This document shows, in pieces, positions 44,489 to 52,354 of a stretch of DNA of 64,000 nucleotides (position 1 is its first letter; each line of letters starts with the position of its first letter). A program made the position numbers and the translations under genes. The DNA lies in assembly GCA_900318865.1 (NCBI GenBank), contig ONMF01000002.1, positions 124,001-188,000 of the forward strand, given 5' to 3'. Under the pieces are notes generated by a model that saw only the letters and a list, made by a program, of their open reading frames with translations, was not told the DNA's origin and searched no databases. The DNA is from an uncultured Prevotellaceae bacterium. GTDB lineage: Bacteria > Bacteroidota > Bacteroidia > Bacteroidales > Muribaculaceae.

Positions 44489-45973
44489 TCAGAACTGGGC
44501 ATAGATGAACGGCTGCACGTCGGCCGCGGCGAAGTGGACTACGAGCTGCACCACTACAATGAAAAGGAGCAACTTGAAAATCCAGAACGAGTCGATGAAC
44601 ATCTGCCGCAGGTCGGCCACGATGCGCTTGGGCACAAAATGGGCAGCAAAGGCCACCGCCATCATGATGCACCAGGTGGAGCGCACGCTGGCAAAGACGG
44701 GGAAATAAGCCGGGTCGAAGCGCGAGAACGTGCCGCTGATCACCTGCCAGGCCGTAGTAAAACTGTCGGCGCGGAAAAACACCCACAGCAGCGACACCAC
44801 CACGAAGGTGGTCAGCCACGACAGGAACTTCACGGGCCAGCTGTCAGGAATCTTTTTGAGCGACGGCAGCAGCGCCTTGTGCACGCACAGCGCCAGGCCG
44901 TGACCCGCGCCCCAGAAGACGAATGTCCAGGCCGCGCCGTGCCACAGGCCGCCCACCAGCATGGTGGTCATCAGGTTCACATACTGGCGCACCTTGCCGC
45001 GGCGGTTGCCGCCCATGGAGATGTAGACGTAGTCGCGCAGCCAGAACGAGAGCGACATGTGCCAGCGCCGCCAGAACTCGGTGACACTGCGCGAGCGGTA
45101 AGGCAGGTCGAAGTTCACGCCCAGGTCATAGCCCATGACCGAGCCCAGACCGATGGCCATGTCGCTATAGCCCGAGAAGTCGCAATAAATCTGCATCGTG
45201 TAGCCCACGATGGCCATGAGCAGCTCCACGCCGCTGTAGCCGGTGGGGTTGCCGTAGGCGATGTTGACGTATTGCGCGATGTAGTCGGCCACAACGGCTT
45301 TTTTGAGCACACCTATCATGAACAGCCACAAGCCGCCGTAAATCATCTGGGCGTCGGGGCGCTTATTGGCCCGCAGCTGCGGCATGAACTCGGATGCCCG
45401 CACGATGGGGCCCGCCACCAGGCAGGGGAAGAACGACAGGAAGAACAAATATTCCAGATAGCTGTCGGTGGGCTGCAACTTGCCCTTGTACACATCCACC
45501 ACATAGCTGATGGTGCGGAAGGTGTAGAACGAGATGCCGATGGGCAGCACGATGTCGAGCGGCTGGAAATTGCTCTGGACGAGCGCGCTCAGGTTGGCCA
45601 GCGCAAAGTTGGTGTACTTGAAGGCAAGCAGCGTGCCGGCCGAGAGCACCAGCGACAGCCACAGCAGCCCCTTGCGGGTGGCAGGCACGCTGCTGGCATG
45701 AATGCGGCGCGCCACCCACCAGTCGATGAGCGACGTGGCCACCAGCAGCAGGAAGTACCAGCCGCTGGACTTGTAGGAAAAGAACAGCGAGAAGGCGATG
45801 ACAAAGAGCATCATCTGCGTGCGACGGCTCTTCAGCATGCCATAAAGCGGCAAAAACACGATGGCCAGCACCCAGAAAAGGCCGCTGGAGAACATCAACG
45901 GCTCACCGGGGGTGTAGCTCAGCTGCTCCAGCACATGGTGCCACAAAGTGGAAAAATCGTAACTCAAATCCAT
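44489..45973 (-). CDS. MBOAT family O-acyltransferase (AlgI-like)
   Basis: This 494-residue polytopic membrane protein of the MBOAT family moves acyl groups across the membrane for O-acetylation of surface or periplasmic polymers (AlgI, PatA). About ten hydrophobic helices are visible. The conserved His lies in GGLWHGAAWTFVFWG, preceded by the family motif FWRRWHMSLSFWLRDYVYI. DLPYRSRSVTEFWRRWH marks the re-entrant active region. It starts 18 nt after an SGNH gene, the usual partner that completes the transfer on the outside. The pair lies downstream of peptidoglycan-peptide genes, so peptidoglycan or another periplasmic glycan is a reasonable target, as inference. Confidence 0.93.
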   Translation of the reverse strand: MDLSYDFSTLWHHVLEQLSYTPGEPLMFSSGLFWVLAIVFLPLYGMLKSRRTQMMLFVIAFSLFFSYKSSGWYFLLLVATSLIDWWVARRIHASSVPATRKGLLWLSLVLSAGTLLAFKYTNFALANLSALVQSNFQPLDIVLPIGISFYTFRTISYVVDVYKGKLQPTDSYLEYLFFLSFFPCLVAGPIVRASEFMPQLRANKRPDAQMIYGGLWLFMIGVLKKAVVADYIAQYVNIAYGNPTGYSGVELLMAIVGYTMQIYCDFSGYSDMAIGLGSVMGYDLGVNFDLPYRSRSVTEFWRRWHMSLSFWLRDYVYISMGGNRRGKVRQYVNLMTTMLVGGLWHGAAWTFVFWGAGHGLALCVHKALLPSLKKIPDSWPVKFLSWLTTFVVVSLLWVFFRADSFTTAWQVISGTFSRFDPAYFPVFASVRSTWCIMMAVAFAAHFVPKRIVADLRQMFIDSFWIFKLLLFIVVVQLVVHFAAADVQPFIYAQF

Positions 45974-45991
45974 GACGGTGCTGTGTGGTTT

Positions 45992-46825
45992 TTACTTGAC
46001 GGGTTGCAGAACGATGGTGCGCGTGCGGGCTTTTGCCTCGGCGGGCACTTTAAGCTTGATGGGGTGAGCGCCGGTGGTCATCACCCAGCGGCACACACGG
46101 TCGCACCAGGCCGCCGCGCTGGCACGCGTGGGATGGGCGCCGTCCTTGGCGCGGTCGAAATGCTGCCCGTTGCTGAGGAAGAAACTGCCGTCGGCACACG
46201 AGGCCTCAAGCATGTCGTTGATGCCGGTGTCGGGCTTCCAGTTGGGCGGGCCTATCCACACATAGGGGATGTTGCCTATCTGCGACAGCATGTTGTCCAG
46301 GTAGCGCTGGCGTTTCTTCTTGATGTCGCTCACGAAAAGCTCGTTGGCCCCCAGACACACAAACACATAGTTGGGCTTGAACTGGTTGATGTACTCTTTG
46401 AGCTTGGTGGTTCGCCCCCACACCTCGGTGGTGCTGCTGTACCAGATGACGTTCACCAGCGTGTGGCCGTTGTGCTTGGCATAGGCTGCCAGGCGTGGCC
46501 CCAGGCCCTCGAGCATCGAGTCGCCGATGAAAAGAATGGTCTTGCTGGTGGTGTCCATGGGCGCGCGCCAGCCCTTGGGGTGGACCGGCGCGGCGGGCAC
46601 GGCAGTGGTGGCCTTGCCGTCCTTTCGGGTGGCGGCGGTTTTGCGGGTTGCCACACGCTTGGGATTCTCACTGGCCTGGACCGGGCTGAACAGCGTCTCG
46701 GCAAACGAGGCGGTCTTGAGCGTGGACGAGCCCAGCTCCAGCCCATCGGTATGGACCGACAAGGCCGCGAAAATGGCCAGCGCGATTATCAAGATGGCCA
46801 ACAGGCCACCCAACGGTTTGTTCAT
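45992..46825 (-). CDS. Periplasmic SGNH hydrolase-type acyltransferase partner
   Basis: This 277-residue protein has one N-terminal membrane helix (LLAILIIALAIFAALSV), a Ala/Thr/Lys-rich linker to about residue 85, and an SGNH domain. Block I is FIGDSMLEGLGP with the nucleophile Ser. Block III is CLGANELF, and block V is AKDGAHPT with Asp and His. Its pairing with an MBOAT gene resembles PatA/PatB and DltB/DltD-like systems, in which this partner transfers the acyl group to the polymer. It is 30 nt after the epimerase stop and 18 nt before the MBOAT start. Confidence 0.88.
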   Translation of the reverse strand: MNKPLGGLLAILIIALAIFAALSVHTDGLELGSSTLKTASFAETLFSPVQASENPKRVATRKTAATRKDGKATTAVPAAPVHPKGWRAPMDTTSKTILFIGDSMLEGLGPRLAAYAKHNGHTLVNVIWYSSTTEVWGRTTKLKEYINQFKPNYVFVCLGANELFVSDIKKKRQRYLDNMLSQIGNIPYVWIGPPNWKPDTGINDMLEASCADGSFFLSNGQHFDRAKDGAHPTRASAAAWCDRVCRWVMTTGAHPIKLKVPAEAKARTRTIVLQPVK

Positions 46826-46855
46826 ATATGAGTGTTTGTGGTTATCCTAATTTTG

Positions 46856-48010
46856 TTATTTGCCGGCAAGCAGCTTGATGCCGATGCCGGGAATGTCGTG
46901 CAGGGTGATTTTGCCGTTCTCCACAGTCATGCCCGTGAAGCGGTCGTTGGCAATGAGCAGATTGCCGTCGAGGTCGGCATAGTCGACCAGTGGCGACAGA
47001 TTGGCAGCTGCCGTCACAGCACACGATGTCTCGGTCATGCAGCCCACCATCACTTTCATGTCGAGCGCGCGCGCCAGGGTCACCATCTTGTAGGCCTCGT
47101 GCAGGCCGGTGCTCTTCATCAACTTGATGTTGATGCCGTCGTACACACCCTTGAAGCGCACGATGTCGGGCAGGCGCTGGAAGGCCTCGTCGGCGATGAT
47201 GGGCAGCGGCGAGCGCTCGCGCAGCCAGGCCGTCTCGTCGATCATCTCCTTGTCGAAGGGTTGCTCCACAAACCAGCAGTTGCGCTCGGCCAGCCAGTGG
47301 CACATCTCCAGCGCGTGCTCCTTGCTGGTCCAGCCCTGGTTCACGTCGACGCAGATGGGCACGTCGGGCATCATCTCGCGGATAATGTTGATGGTTTCCT
47401 GGTCTTTGTCCAGGCCCATCTTCACCTTGATGAGCTTGAAGCCACGGCACTCTTCCACCTTCTGACGCACTTTCTCCTCGGTGTCGATGCCGATGGTCAT
47501 GCTCGTGACCGGTGTTTTATCGGGATTCAGACCCCAGATTTTATACCAGGGCTGGCCCATGATTTTACCCAGCAAGTCGTGAAGGGCGATGTCCACGCTG
47601 GCTTTTGCGGCGCGGTTGTTGGGCGCCACATTGTCCACATAGGTGAGAATATCCTCTATGCGGAAGGGGTCGGTGAACTGCTCCAGGTCGAGCGACGACA
47701 GGAACTTGGTCACGCTCTCCACGCTCTCGCCCAGATAGGGCGGCATCGAGGCCTCACCATAGCCCACAATTCCGTCGTACTCGAGCTTCACCTGCACGTC
47801 GGGCGTGGTGGTGCGGCTGTAACGAGCCAGGTTGAAGGCATGGCGCAACTTCAACTCATAGGGTTCGAACGTCAACTTCAGTTTCCCCGATTTTCCACGA
47901 TGGTTCACATTGATGCGTTTGCCGCGCTTGGTGGCGGCATCGAGCGAGATGGGCGAGGCGGCTGCAAGTGCCGTGAGTCCTGCTCCCACAATAAATTTTC
48001 GTCGGTCCAT
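46856..48010 (-). CDS. Dipeptide epimerase (L-Ala-D/L-Glu type), enolase superfamily
   Basis: This enzyme epimerises L-Ala-D-Glu released from peptidoglycan into L-Ala-L-Glu so that ordinary peptidases can use it. The 384-residue protein has the KxK catalytic pair in LIKVKMG. Metal-binding acidic residues lie in CVDVNQGW, FVEQPF and IADEAF, and the opposite-face Lys is in NIKLMKS. The family ending CMTETSCAVTAA and YADLDGNLL is present. The N-terminus MDRRKFIVGAGLTALAAA resembles a twin-arginine signal, suggesting export, which is unusual for a cytoplasmic salvage enzyme but seen in Bacteroidota homologues. It lies 62 nt after the NlpC/P60 gene, with a promoter between them. Confidence 0.92.
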   Translation of the reverse strand: MDRRKFIVGAGLTALAAASPISLDAATKRGKRINVNHRGKSGKLKLTFEPYELKLRHAFNLARYSRTTTPDVQVKLEYDGIVGYGEASMPPYLGESVESVTKFLSSLDLEQFTDPFRIEDILTYVDNVAPNNRAAKASVDIALHDLLGKIMGQPWYKIWGLNPDKTPVTSMTIGIDTEEKVRQKVEECRGFKLIKVKMGLDKDQETINIIREMMPDVPICVDVNQGWTSKEHALEMCHWLAERNCWFVEQPFDKEMIDETAWLRERSPLPIIADEAFQRLPDIVRFKGVYDGINIKLMKSTGLHEAYKMVTLARALDMKVMVGCMTETSCAVTAAANLSPLVDYADLDGNLLIANDRFTGMTVENGKITLHDIPGIGIKLLAGK

Positions 48011-48055
48011 GATGTGTCTTTTGTCTAAAGTTATGTGTTTTTGTTTTCCAAACTA

Positions 48056-48086
48056 CAAAGATAATCAATTTTTCAGAAATACCAAG
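48056..48086 (-). promoter_or_regulatory. Internal promoter before the dipeptide epimerase gene
   Basis: The minus strand has TATCTTTG at 48063-48056 and CTTG at 48086-48083 with 19 nt between. The -33 overlaps the end of the NlpC/P60 coding sequence. It could express epimerase, SGNH and MBOAT separately from the two upstream genes. Confidence 0.62.
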
Positions 48087-49212
48087 GGTGGCGCTTCACC
48101 GTAGTGATGCCCCGGGTGCCAATCTGTCCGTCGATGCGGCTGATGGACAGCGGCGAATACAAGTAATCGGGCGATGCCGGGTCAAGGCTGTTGACCTTCA
48201 CCTGGCCCGAGCAGTGGATGTAGCGCCCGTCGCGCAAGTAGATACCCACGTGGGTCACACGCCCGGTCTTGCTGTTGCCGAAAAACAGCAGGTCGCCCAG
48301 CCGCGCATCGTGCCAGTGGGCTATCTTCTGGCCGGTCAAGGCCTGCTGCGAGGCATCGCGCTGCACAATGATGCCGTTGGCCAGATAACACACTTTCACC
48401 AGTCCTGAGCAGTCGGTGACCTTGGTGCTGGTGCCACCCCACAGATAGCCCGAGCCCATCATCCGGCGCGCCACGCGCTCGATGAGTGCGCTGTCAAAGG
48501 TCTGCTCGGCCCAGCCGGCCAGCTCGGCGACCTCGGCCTTGAGCACATAGCCCGTGCGGCCGTCGGGCGTGGCCAGTTGAAGCCACTTGCCACTCTCGCC
48601 GCGCCACTCCAGAATGTTGCCCATCACCAGGTCGCTCACGGTTTCATCGCCCTTGGGCTCGGCCACCAGCCGCGTGCAGTATTCCGTCACGATGTAGCGC
48701 CGGGCGGCACGCCAGGTGGCCATCTCGGCCTCGGTCTTGTAGGCCAGCGAGCTCACCGGCACCCAGGCGATATAGTCATCGGGCATCTGCACCCGCGCCC
48801 AGTCGTCGTCAATATCCAGCACACACACGGGCTGTCCCATCAGTCCCTGAGTGGCCACTTCGGCACTGTGCTTGCCCTGCGTGCGCAGGGTGGCCACCGA
48901 CAGTTTCACCAGCGCCCAGTGTTTACTTGCCGGCACCGAGTTCTCAAGCACCACCAGATGGTTCTTGAAGTCCTTGATGCCGCGCGAGCGCAGGCCGGCC
49001 TCGATGGCCGCGCTCTGCTGCAGCGTGCCCACGGTGCCCACCAGCACCGAGGTGCCGCCCTGGCCCACCATGCGCACGTCCCAGATGGCCGTGCGGCTGT
49101 CGGGGGCCAGTTCCTTCTTCATCTGGTCCAACACATTGTTCATTTTCACTTGGGCGGTCATTGCGCCCGTCAGCAGCAACGCGGCTGCCATGATGGTGAG
49201 TATACGTTTCAT
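48073..49212 (-). CDS. NlpC/P60 cysteine peptidase with SH3-like domains (YkfC-like)
   Basis: This gamma-D-glutamyl-L-diamino acid endopeptidase cuts free murein peptides between D-Glu and the diamino acid. The 379-residue protein has a signal peptide of about 20 residues and two bacterial SH3-like regions around 120-250. The C-terminal NlpC/P60 domain has the catalytic Cys in TDCSGLVKV, His in RVTHVGIYL, and a polar third residue (His) in YIHCSG. This is the YkfC arrangement. It stands 15 nt after the transglutaminase gene and before the dipeptide epimerase gene, the expected order for making and then epimerising L-Ala-D-Glu. Confidence 0.93.
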   Translation of the reverse strand: MKRILTIMAAALLLTGAMTAQVKMNNVLDQMKKELAPDSRTAIWDVRMVGQGGTSVLVGTVGTLQQSAAIEAGLRSRGIKDFKNHLVVLENSVPASKHWALVKLSVATLRTQGKHSAEVATQGLMGQPVCVLDIDDDWARVQMPDDYIAWVPVSSLAYKTEAEMATWRAARRYIVTEYCTRLVAEPKGDETVSDLVMGNILEWRGESGKWLQLATPDGRTGYVLKAEVAELAGWAEQTFDSALIERVARRMMGSGYLWGGTSTKVTDCSGLVKVCYLANGIIVQRDASQQALTGQKIAHWHDARLGDLLFFGNSKTGRVTHVGIYLRDGRYIHCSGQVKVNSLDPASPDYLYSPLSISRIDGQIGTRGITTVKRHPWYF

Positions 49213-49227
49213 GTTTTAATGGATATA

Positions 49228-50655
49228 TTACTTGATGAGATGGGCCACCGGGGTGACACCGTGCACCGTGAGGTGCGAGTGCCAGTGGTCGTAATAGAGG
49301 TTGCCGCCGCGCCACTCCACCTCGCCGGGCTGGAAGTCGACGGTCTCGCTGCGGATGTAGGTCTTGGGCGGGCTAAGACGGTCGCCCACCCCTTCGTTGC
49401 TGGCCATGCGGTAAAGGTCAAGGCCGCTGATGTAGTAGTTCTCAAGCGGAGTGTCCATCGTGCCGCGGCCGAACGACGGGTCGGTGGGTACCCATCCCAC
49501 ACCCTCGAAATAGGTCTCGGCCCAGTCGTGCCAGCCCTCGTCGCCGGGATTGATGACCCATCCGCTCTCCCAGCGGGCGGGGATGCCCAGCGAGCGCACC
49601 AGCGTGATGTAGAGCAAAGCCACCTGGCCGCAGTCGCCATGGCCGTTGTCGAGCACATACTGCGGGATGTTGGCCAGCGTGCTGTATTCGCGGGCGCCGG
49701 CCCAAGGATAAGCACGGGAAATCCATTTGTAGATCATCGAGGCTTGCAGCACCGGATTGGTCTCATTGCCCACGATTTGGCGTGCCAGGGCACGCATCTC
49801 GTCGGTGATGAGCACGTGGCGAGGCTCGCTGGCCGTGTAGCGGCGGTACTGCTCGCTGTCGGTCTTGTAGGGCCGCACCAGCGCCAGCAGGTCGTCATGC
49901 GCGATGTGCCGCTCGCCCACCTCGTAGGAGAATGTGTATTCAAAATGCGTGGGCTTGCCTTTCTCGGCCACAGCCTCCATGTAGACGGTGTGATGCTTGC
50001 TGCCCTCGCTCATCACCACGGGTCGGTTGCCGCCATCGAGCTGGATGCGGCGCTGACGCAGATTCTCGTAGGGGAAGGGCATCCACACGCGCAGCGTCTC
50101 GCCGGCCGGCACGGCATCGGCATCCACATCGAGGGTGAACGTGGCGCTCACACGCCGCCAGTCGCGCACGCCATGCGGGTCGGCCGGGGTGCGCATGGCT
50201 TCGCGCAGATAGCGCAGCCGCTCCTTGTAGCTTGCCTCGTCGTCCTGACCGGTGCGCTCCTGGAACTCGTCGGCCAGCAGCCACAGGTTGCGCACACTCT
50301 TGCGGAACCACCACTCCTGCCCGTCGATGACCATGTACTCAATTTTCTTGCCTTTTTTCCAGGCCGATATTTGTTCATCGGTGGTCTGGGGCACTCGCTC
50401 GCGTATCAATCGGGCACCCTGCTCGGGTGTCATGTTGAAATCCTTGCGGATGCGCTGCATGATGGTCTGCAACGAGTCGATGCGCACGGCGTCGGCACGG
50501 CGCACCTTCTTGGGCAGCGACTTCATGATTTTCTCGGCACGGGCAAACTCGCCCTGCGCGATGCAACGGTCCACCTGGGGCTGCCAGTCGGCATCGGCGG
50601 CCATGAGCCCCGCGAAAGCCGTCAAGCACACGATAAGCAACAGTACTCTTCTCAT
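49228..50655 (-). CDS. Secreted transglutaminase-like cysteine protease
   Basis: This 475-residue exported protein has a signal peptide ending near LMAADA. An N-terminal helical region of about 130 residues is followed by a beta domain (VSATFTLDVDADAVPAGETL). The transglutaminase-like core has the catalytic Cys in NGHGDCGQVALLY, His in EGWHDWAETYF and Asp in WVPTDPSFG. It probably acts as a peptidase or amidase on peptidoglycan-derived peptides. It heads the muropeptide set (NlpC/P60, dipeptide epimerase) and is preceded by a promoter repeat at 50693-50767. Confidence 0.9.
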   Translation of the reverse strand: MRRVLLLIVCLTAFAGLMAADADWQPQVDRCIAQGEFARAEKIMKSLPKKVRRADAVRIDSLQTIMQRIRKDFNMTPEQGARLIRERVPQTTDEQISAWKKGKKIEYMVIDGQEWWFRKSVRNLWLLADEFQERTGQDDEASYKERLRYLREAMRTPADPHGVRDWRRVSATFTLDVDADAVPAGETLRVWMPFPYENLRQRRIQLDGGNRPVVMSEGSKHHTVYMEAVAEKGKPTHFEYTFSYEVGERHIAHDDLLALVRPYKTDSEQYRRYTASEPRHVLITDEMRALARQIVGNETNPVLQASMIYKWISRAYPWAGAREYSTLANIPQYVLDNGHGDCGQVALLYITLVRSLGIPARWESGWVINPGDEGWHDWAETYFEGVGWVPTDPSFGRGTMDTPLENYYISGLDLYRMASNEGVGDRLSPPKTYIRSETVDFQPGEVEWRGGNLYYDHWHSHLTVHGVTPVAHLIK

Positions 50656-50692
50656 ATTATTCGTATATTATGGATTTATCCACAAATTTAAT

Positions 50693-50767
50693 TAAAATTA
50701 GTGCAAGTTGAGCGCAGAACAAAATGAAAAATGTAGATTTTTTCTTTTTTTATGCCTCAACGCCGCC
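50693..50767 (-). repeat. Inverted copy of the promoter repeat, upstream of the transglutaminase operon
   Basis: On the minus strand this 75-bp unit matches the 35812-35885 copy with few changes, sharing GGCGGCGT, GAGGCATAAAAAA and CATTTTGTTCTGCGCTCAAC. It carries TTTG at 50723-50720 and TAATTTTA at 50700-50693, 19 nt apart, one mismatch from the -7 consensus. A second possible -7 box, TAAATTTG, lies just downstream at 50690-50683. Confidence 0.82.
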
Positions 50768-50859
50768 TAATTTATCCAAATAATTCGATTTTGCCTCAAT
50801 TGTGATGAAATAATCCCGCCAAAACTCCGTTTTTTTCAGTAACGACATCTTTATCAATC

Positions 50860-51528
50860 ATGACACTTCTCGAAGCCATAGCGCAGCGCCACAGCGTGCG
50901 CCGCTACACCGACCGACCTCTGACGGCCAACCAAATCGACCATCTGAACGCACTCATCGACACCTGCAACCAGGAGGGACATCTGCACCTGCAACTCGTC
51001 ACCGACGAGCCGCGGGCTTTCAGCAGCTGGATGGTGCACTATGGAGCGTTCAGCGGGGTGCGCAACTATATTGCGCTCGTAGGCCCCAAGGCCGATGACC
51101 TCGACGAGCGCATCGGATACTATGGCGAGCGGCTGGTGCTCGAGGCGCAGCGCATGGGCCTGCACACATGCTGGGTGGCACTCACCTACCGCAAGGTGGC
51201 CAACGCCTTCACCGTCAATCCCGGAGAGCGCTTGCGCAGCGTCATCACCATCGGGCAGGGTGTGGATGGGGGTCATGGACACAAAGTAAAAACCATCGAC
51301 AAGGTAGCACGCTGGCAGGGCACCATGCCCCAATGGTTCCGCCAGGGAGTGGAGGCCGCCTTGCTGGCCCCCACGGCCATCAACCAGCAGAAGTTCCGGT
51401 TCACGCTGCACGATGGCGATGTGGTCGAGGCCACCCACGGCCTGGGGCCTTACGCCGCCATCGACCTGGGCATCGTCAAATTACATTTTGAACTCGGCGC
51501 AGCCCCCCACCCCTTCACCTGGCAATAA
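50860..51528 (+). CDS. Nitroreductase family flavoprotein
   Basis: This 222-residue FMN-dependent oxidoreductase fits the putative TM-type nitroreductase group that contains an internal second half. The N-terminal MTLLEAIAQRHSVRRYTDRP is the FMN phosphate-binding arginine region. YYGERLVLEAQRMGLHTCWVALTY matches the conserved dimer and FMN helix, and the C-terminal half contains LLAPTAINQQKFRFTL. A physiological substrate is not evident. It is the last normal-GC gene before the AT-rich island. A promoter is not clear in the AT-rich 90 nt upstream. Confidence 0.88.
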   Translation: MTLLEAIAQRHSVRRYTDRPLTANQIDHLNALIDTCNQEGHLHLQLVTDEPRAFSSWMVHYGAFSGVRNYIALVGPKADDLDERIGYYGERLVLEAQRMGLHTCWVALTYRKVANAFTVNPGERLRSVITIGQGVDGGHGHKVKTIDKVARWQGTMPQWFRQGVEAALLAPTAINQQKFRFTLHDGDVVEATHGLGPYAAIDLGIVKLHFELGAAPHPFTWQ

Positions 51529-51944
51529 ACCGCCAGCCACATCCCATATTGCAAGAGGTGCAGAGTCGCAGGAAAACACCAACCATCTCATCGCCTCACA
51601 TGTTGTTTTGAACCACCAAGCTAACAAGTAAAAAAATTTCATCAGCTCATTGATTTCTCGTAAATTTATTATAATTTTGTAAATTGTAGGGATTATTCCT
51701 ACATTAACTTTTTAGAAAATGACTTAACCAGACATAGAGTTAATCAAAGGAAGTGTTTACTTCTACTTGATGTGTCCCTGAAATCGCCAAATTCAACGAC
51801 ACTCATCAACAGTAGTAGTGAATGCTTACGCCATAATGGTGTGAGCTTCATTTGTTGTATGAGTGTAGGCGTTTGGCGATGCCTTGGGACAGCAATAATG
51901 AAGTCTTGCACCTTCTTTTATTGCTTTGTCGCAAAAAAGAAATT
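51529..51944. other. AT-rich intergenic leader of the island, 416 nt
   Basis: No credible gene is present; a 64-codon frame at 51772 has no coding character. Base composition changes from GC-rich to AT-rich at about 51.6 kb, which may mark the left edge of the acquired segment. TAATTTTG at 51672-51679 is a possible -7 box for the island, leaving a leader of about 260 nt with no identifiable structure. I see no tRNA, integrase or clear terminal repeats. Confidence 0.5.
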
Positions 51945-52343
51945 ATGGAAAAAGAACAATTACTGAAAAACCATTTTTTAAGTCTTTACTGCATGGTTTT
52001 AGCTGACGGAGTAGTTTCACCCAAAGAAATGGAATCACTCTACAACATTGGGCGCACGAACTACAATCTGAGCGAGAAAGAAATCAATGAAGCCATAGTT
52101 GCTTCGGGCACGACTTATGCGATTCCAACTTCCCCCGAAGAATGTGTCAAGATTCTTTATGAAATGGCTATTATTGCATGGGCCGACAATAACATCGATG
52201 ACAATGAAATCAGATTATTACACACTTATGCGCTTCGTTTTGGCGTAAACGAGTGTGACGTGCCCGACTTTGTAAATTTTCTTCTCGACAAGGCACAAAA
52301 TCAATCTAGCGAGGAAGATGTCATTAAAGAATTAACAGCTTAA
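51945..52343 (+). CDS. TerB-like protein
   Basis: This 132-residue all-helical protein resembles the tellurite-resistance TerB fold. Two internally repeated acidic helices show the pattern: CMVLADGVVSPKEMESLYNI near residues 17-36, and IIAWADNNIDDNEIRLLHTY near 84-103. These acidic turns are the metal-binding positions in known TerB domains. I chose the ATG at 51945 (MEKEQLLKNHFLSLY). An in-frame upstream ATG at 51852 adds residues without family character. The gene is AT-rich and lies 11 nt before the coiled-coil membrane gene. TerB proteins act as membrane-associated scaffold or sensor modules; the role here is unknown. Confidence 0.8.
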   Translation: MEKEQLLKNHFLSLYCMVLADGVVSPKEMESLYNIGRTNYNLSEKEINEAIVASGTTYAIPTSPEECVKILYEMAIIAWADNNIDDNEIRLLHTYALRFGVNECDVPDFVNFLLDKAQNQSSEEDVIKELTA

Positions 52344-52354
52344 CACCTACCATT

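Noticed and set aside
43523-46831. A very long plus-strand open frame (about 1100 codons) opposite the MBOAT and SGNH genes
   Set aside because: It is a shadow of GC-rich minus-strand coding. The product is dominated by His, Gly, Val, Gln and Ala with no domain, while the minus strand encodes clear MBOAT and SGNH motifs.
51772-51966. A 64-codon ORF before the TerB-like gene
   Set aside because: It is rich in Cys and Phe, has no conserved character and overlaps the TerB-like start in another frame.
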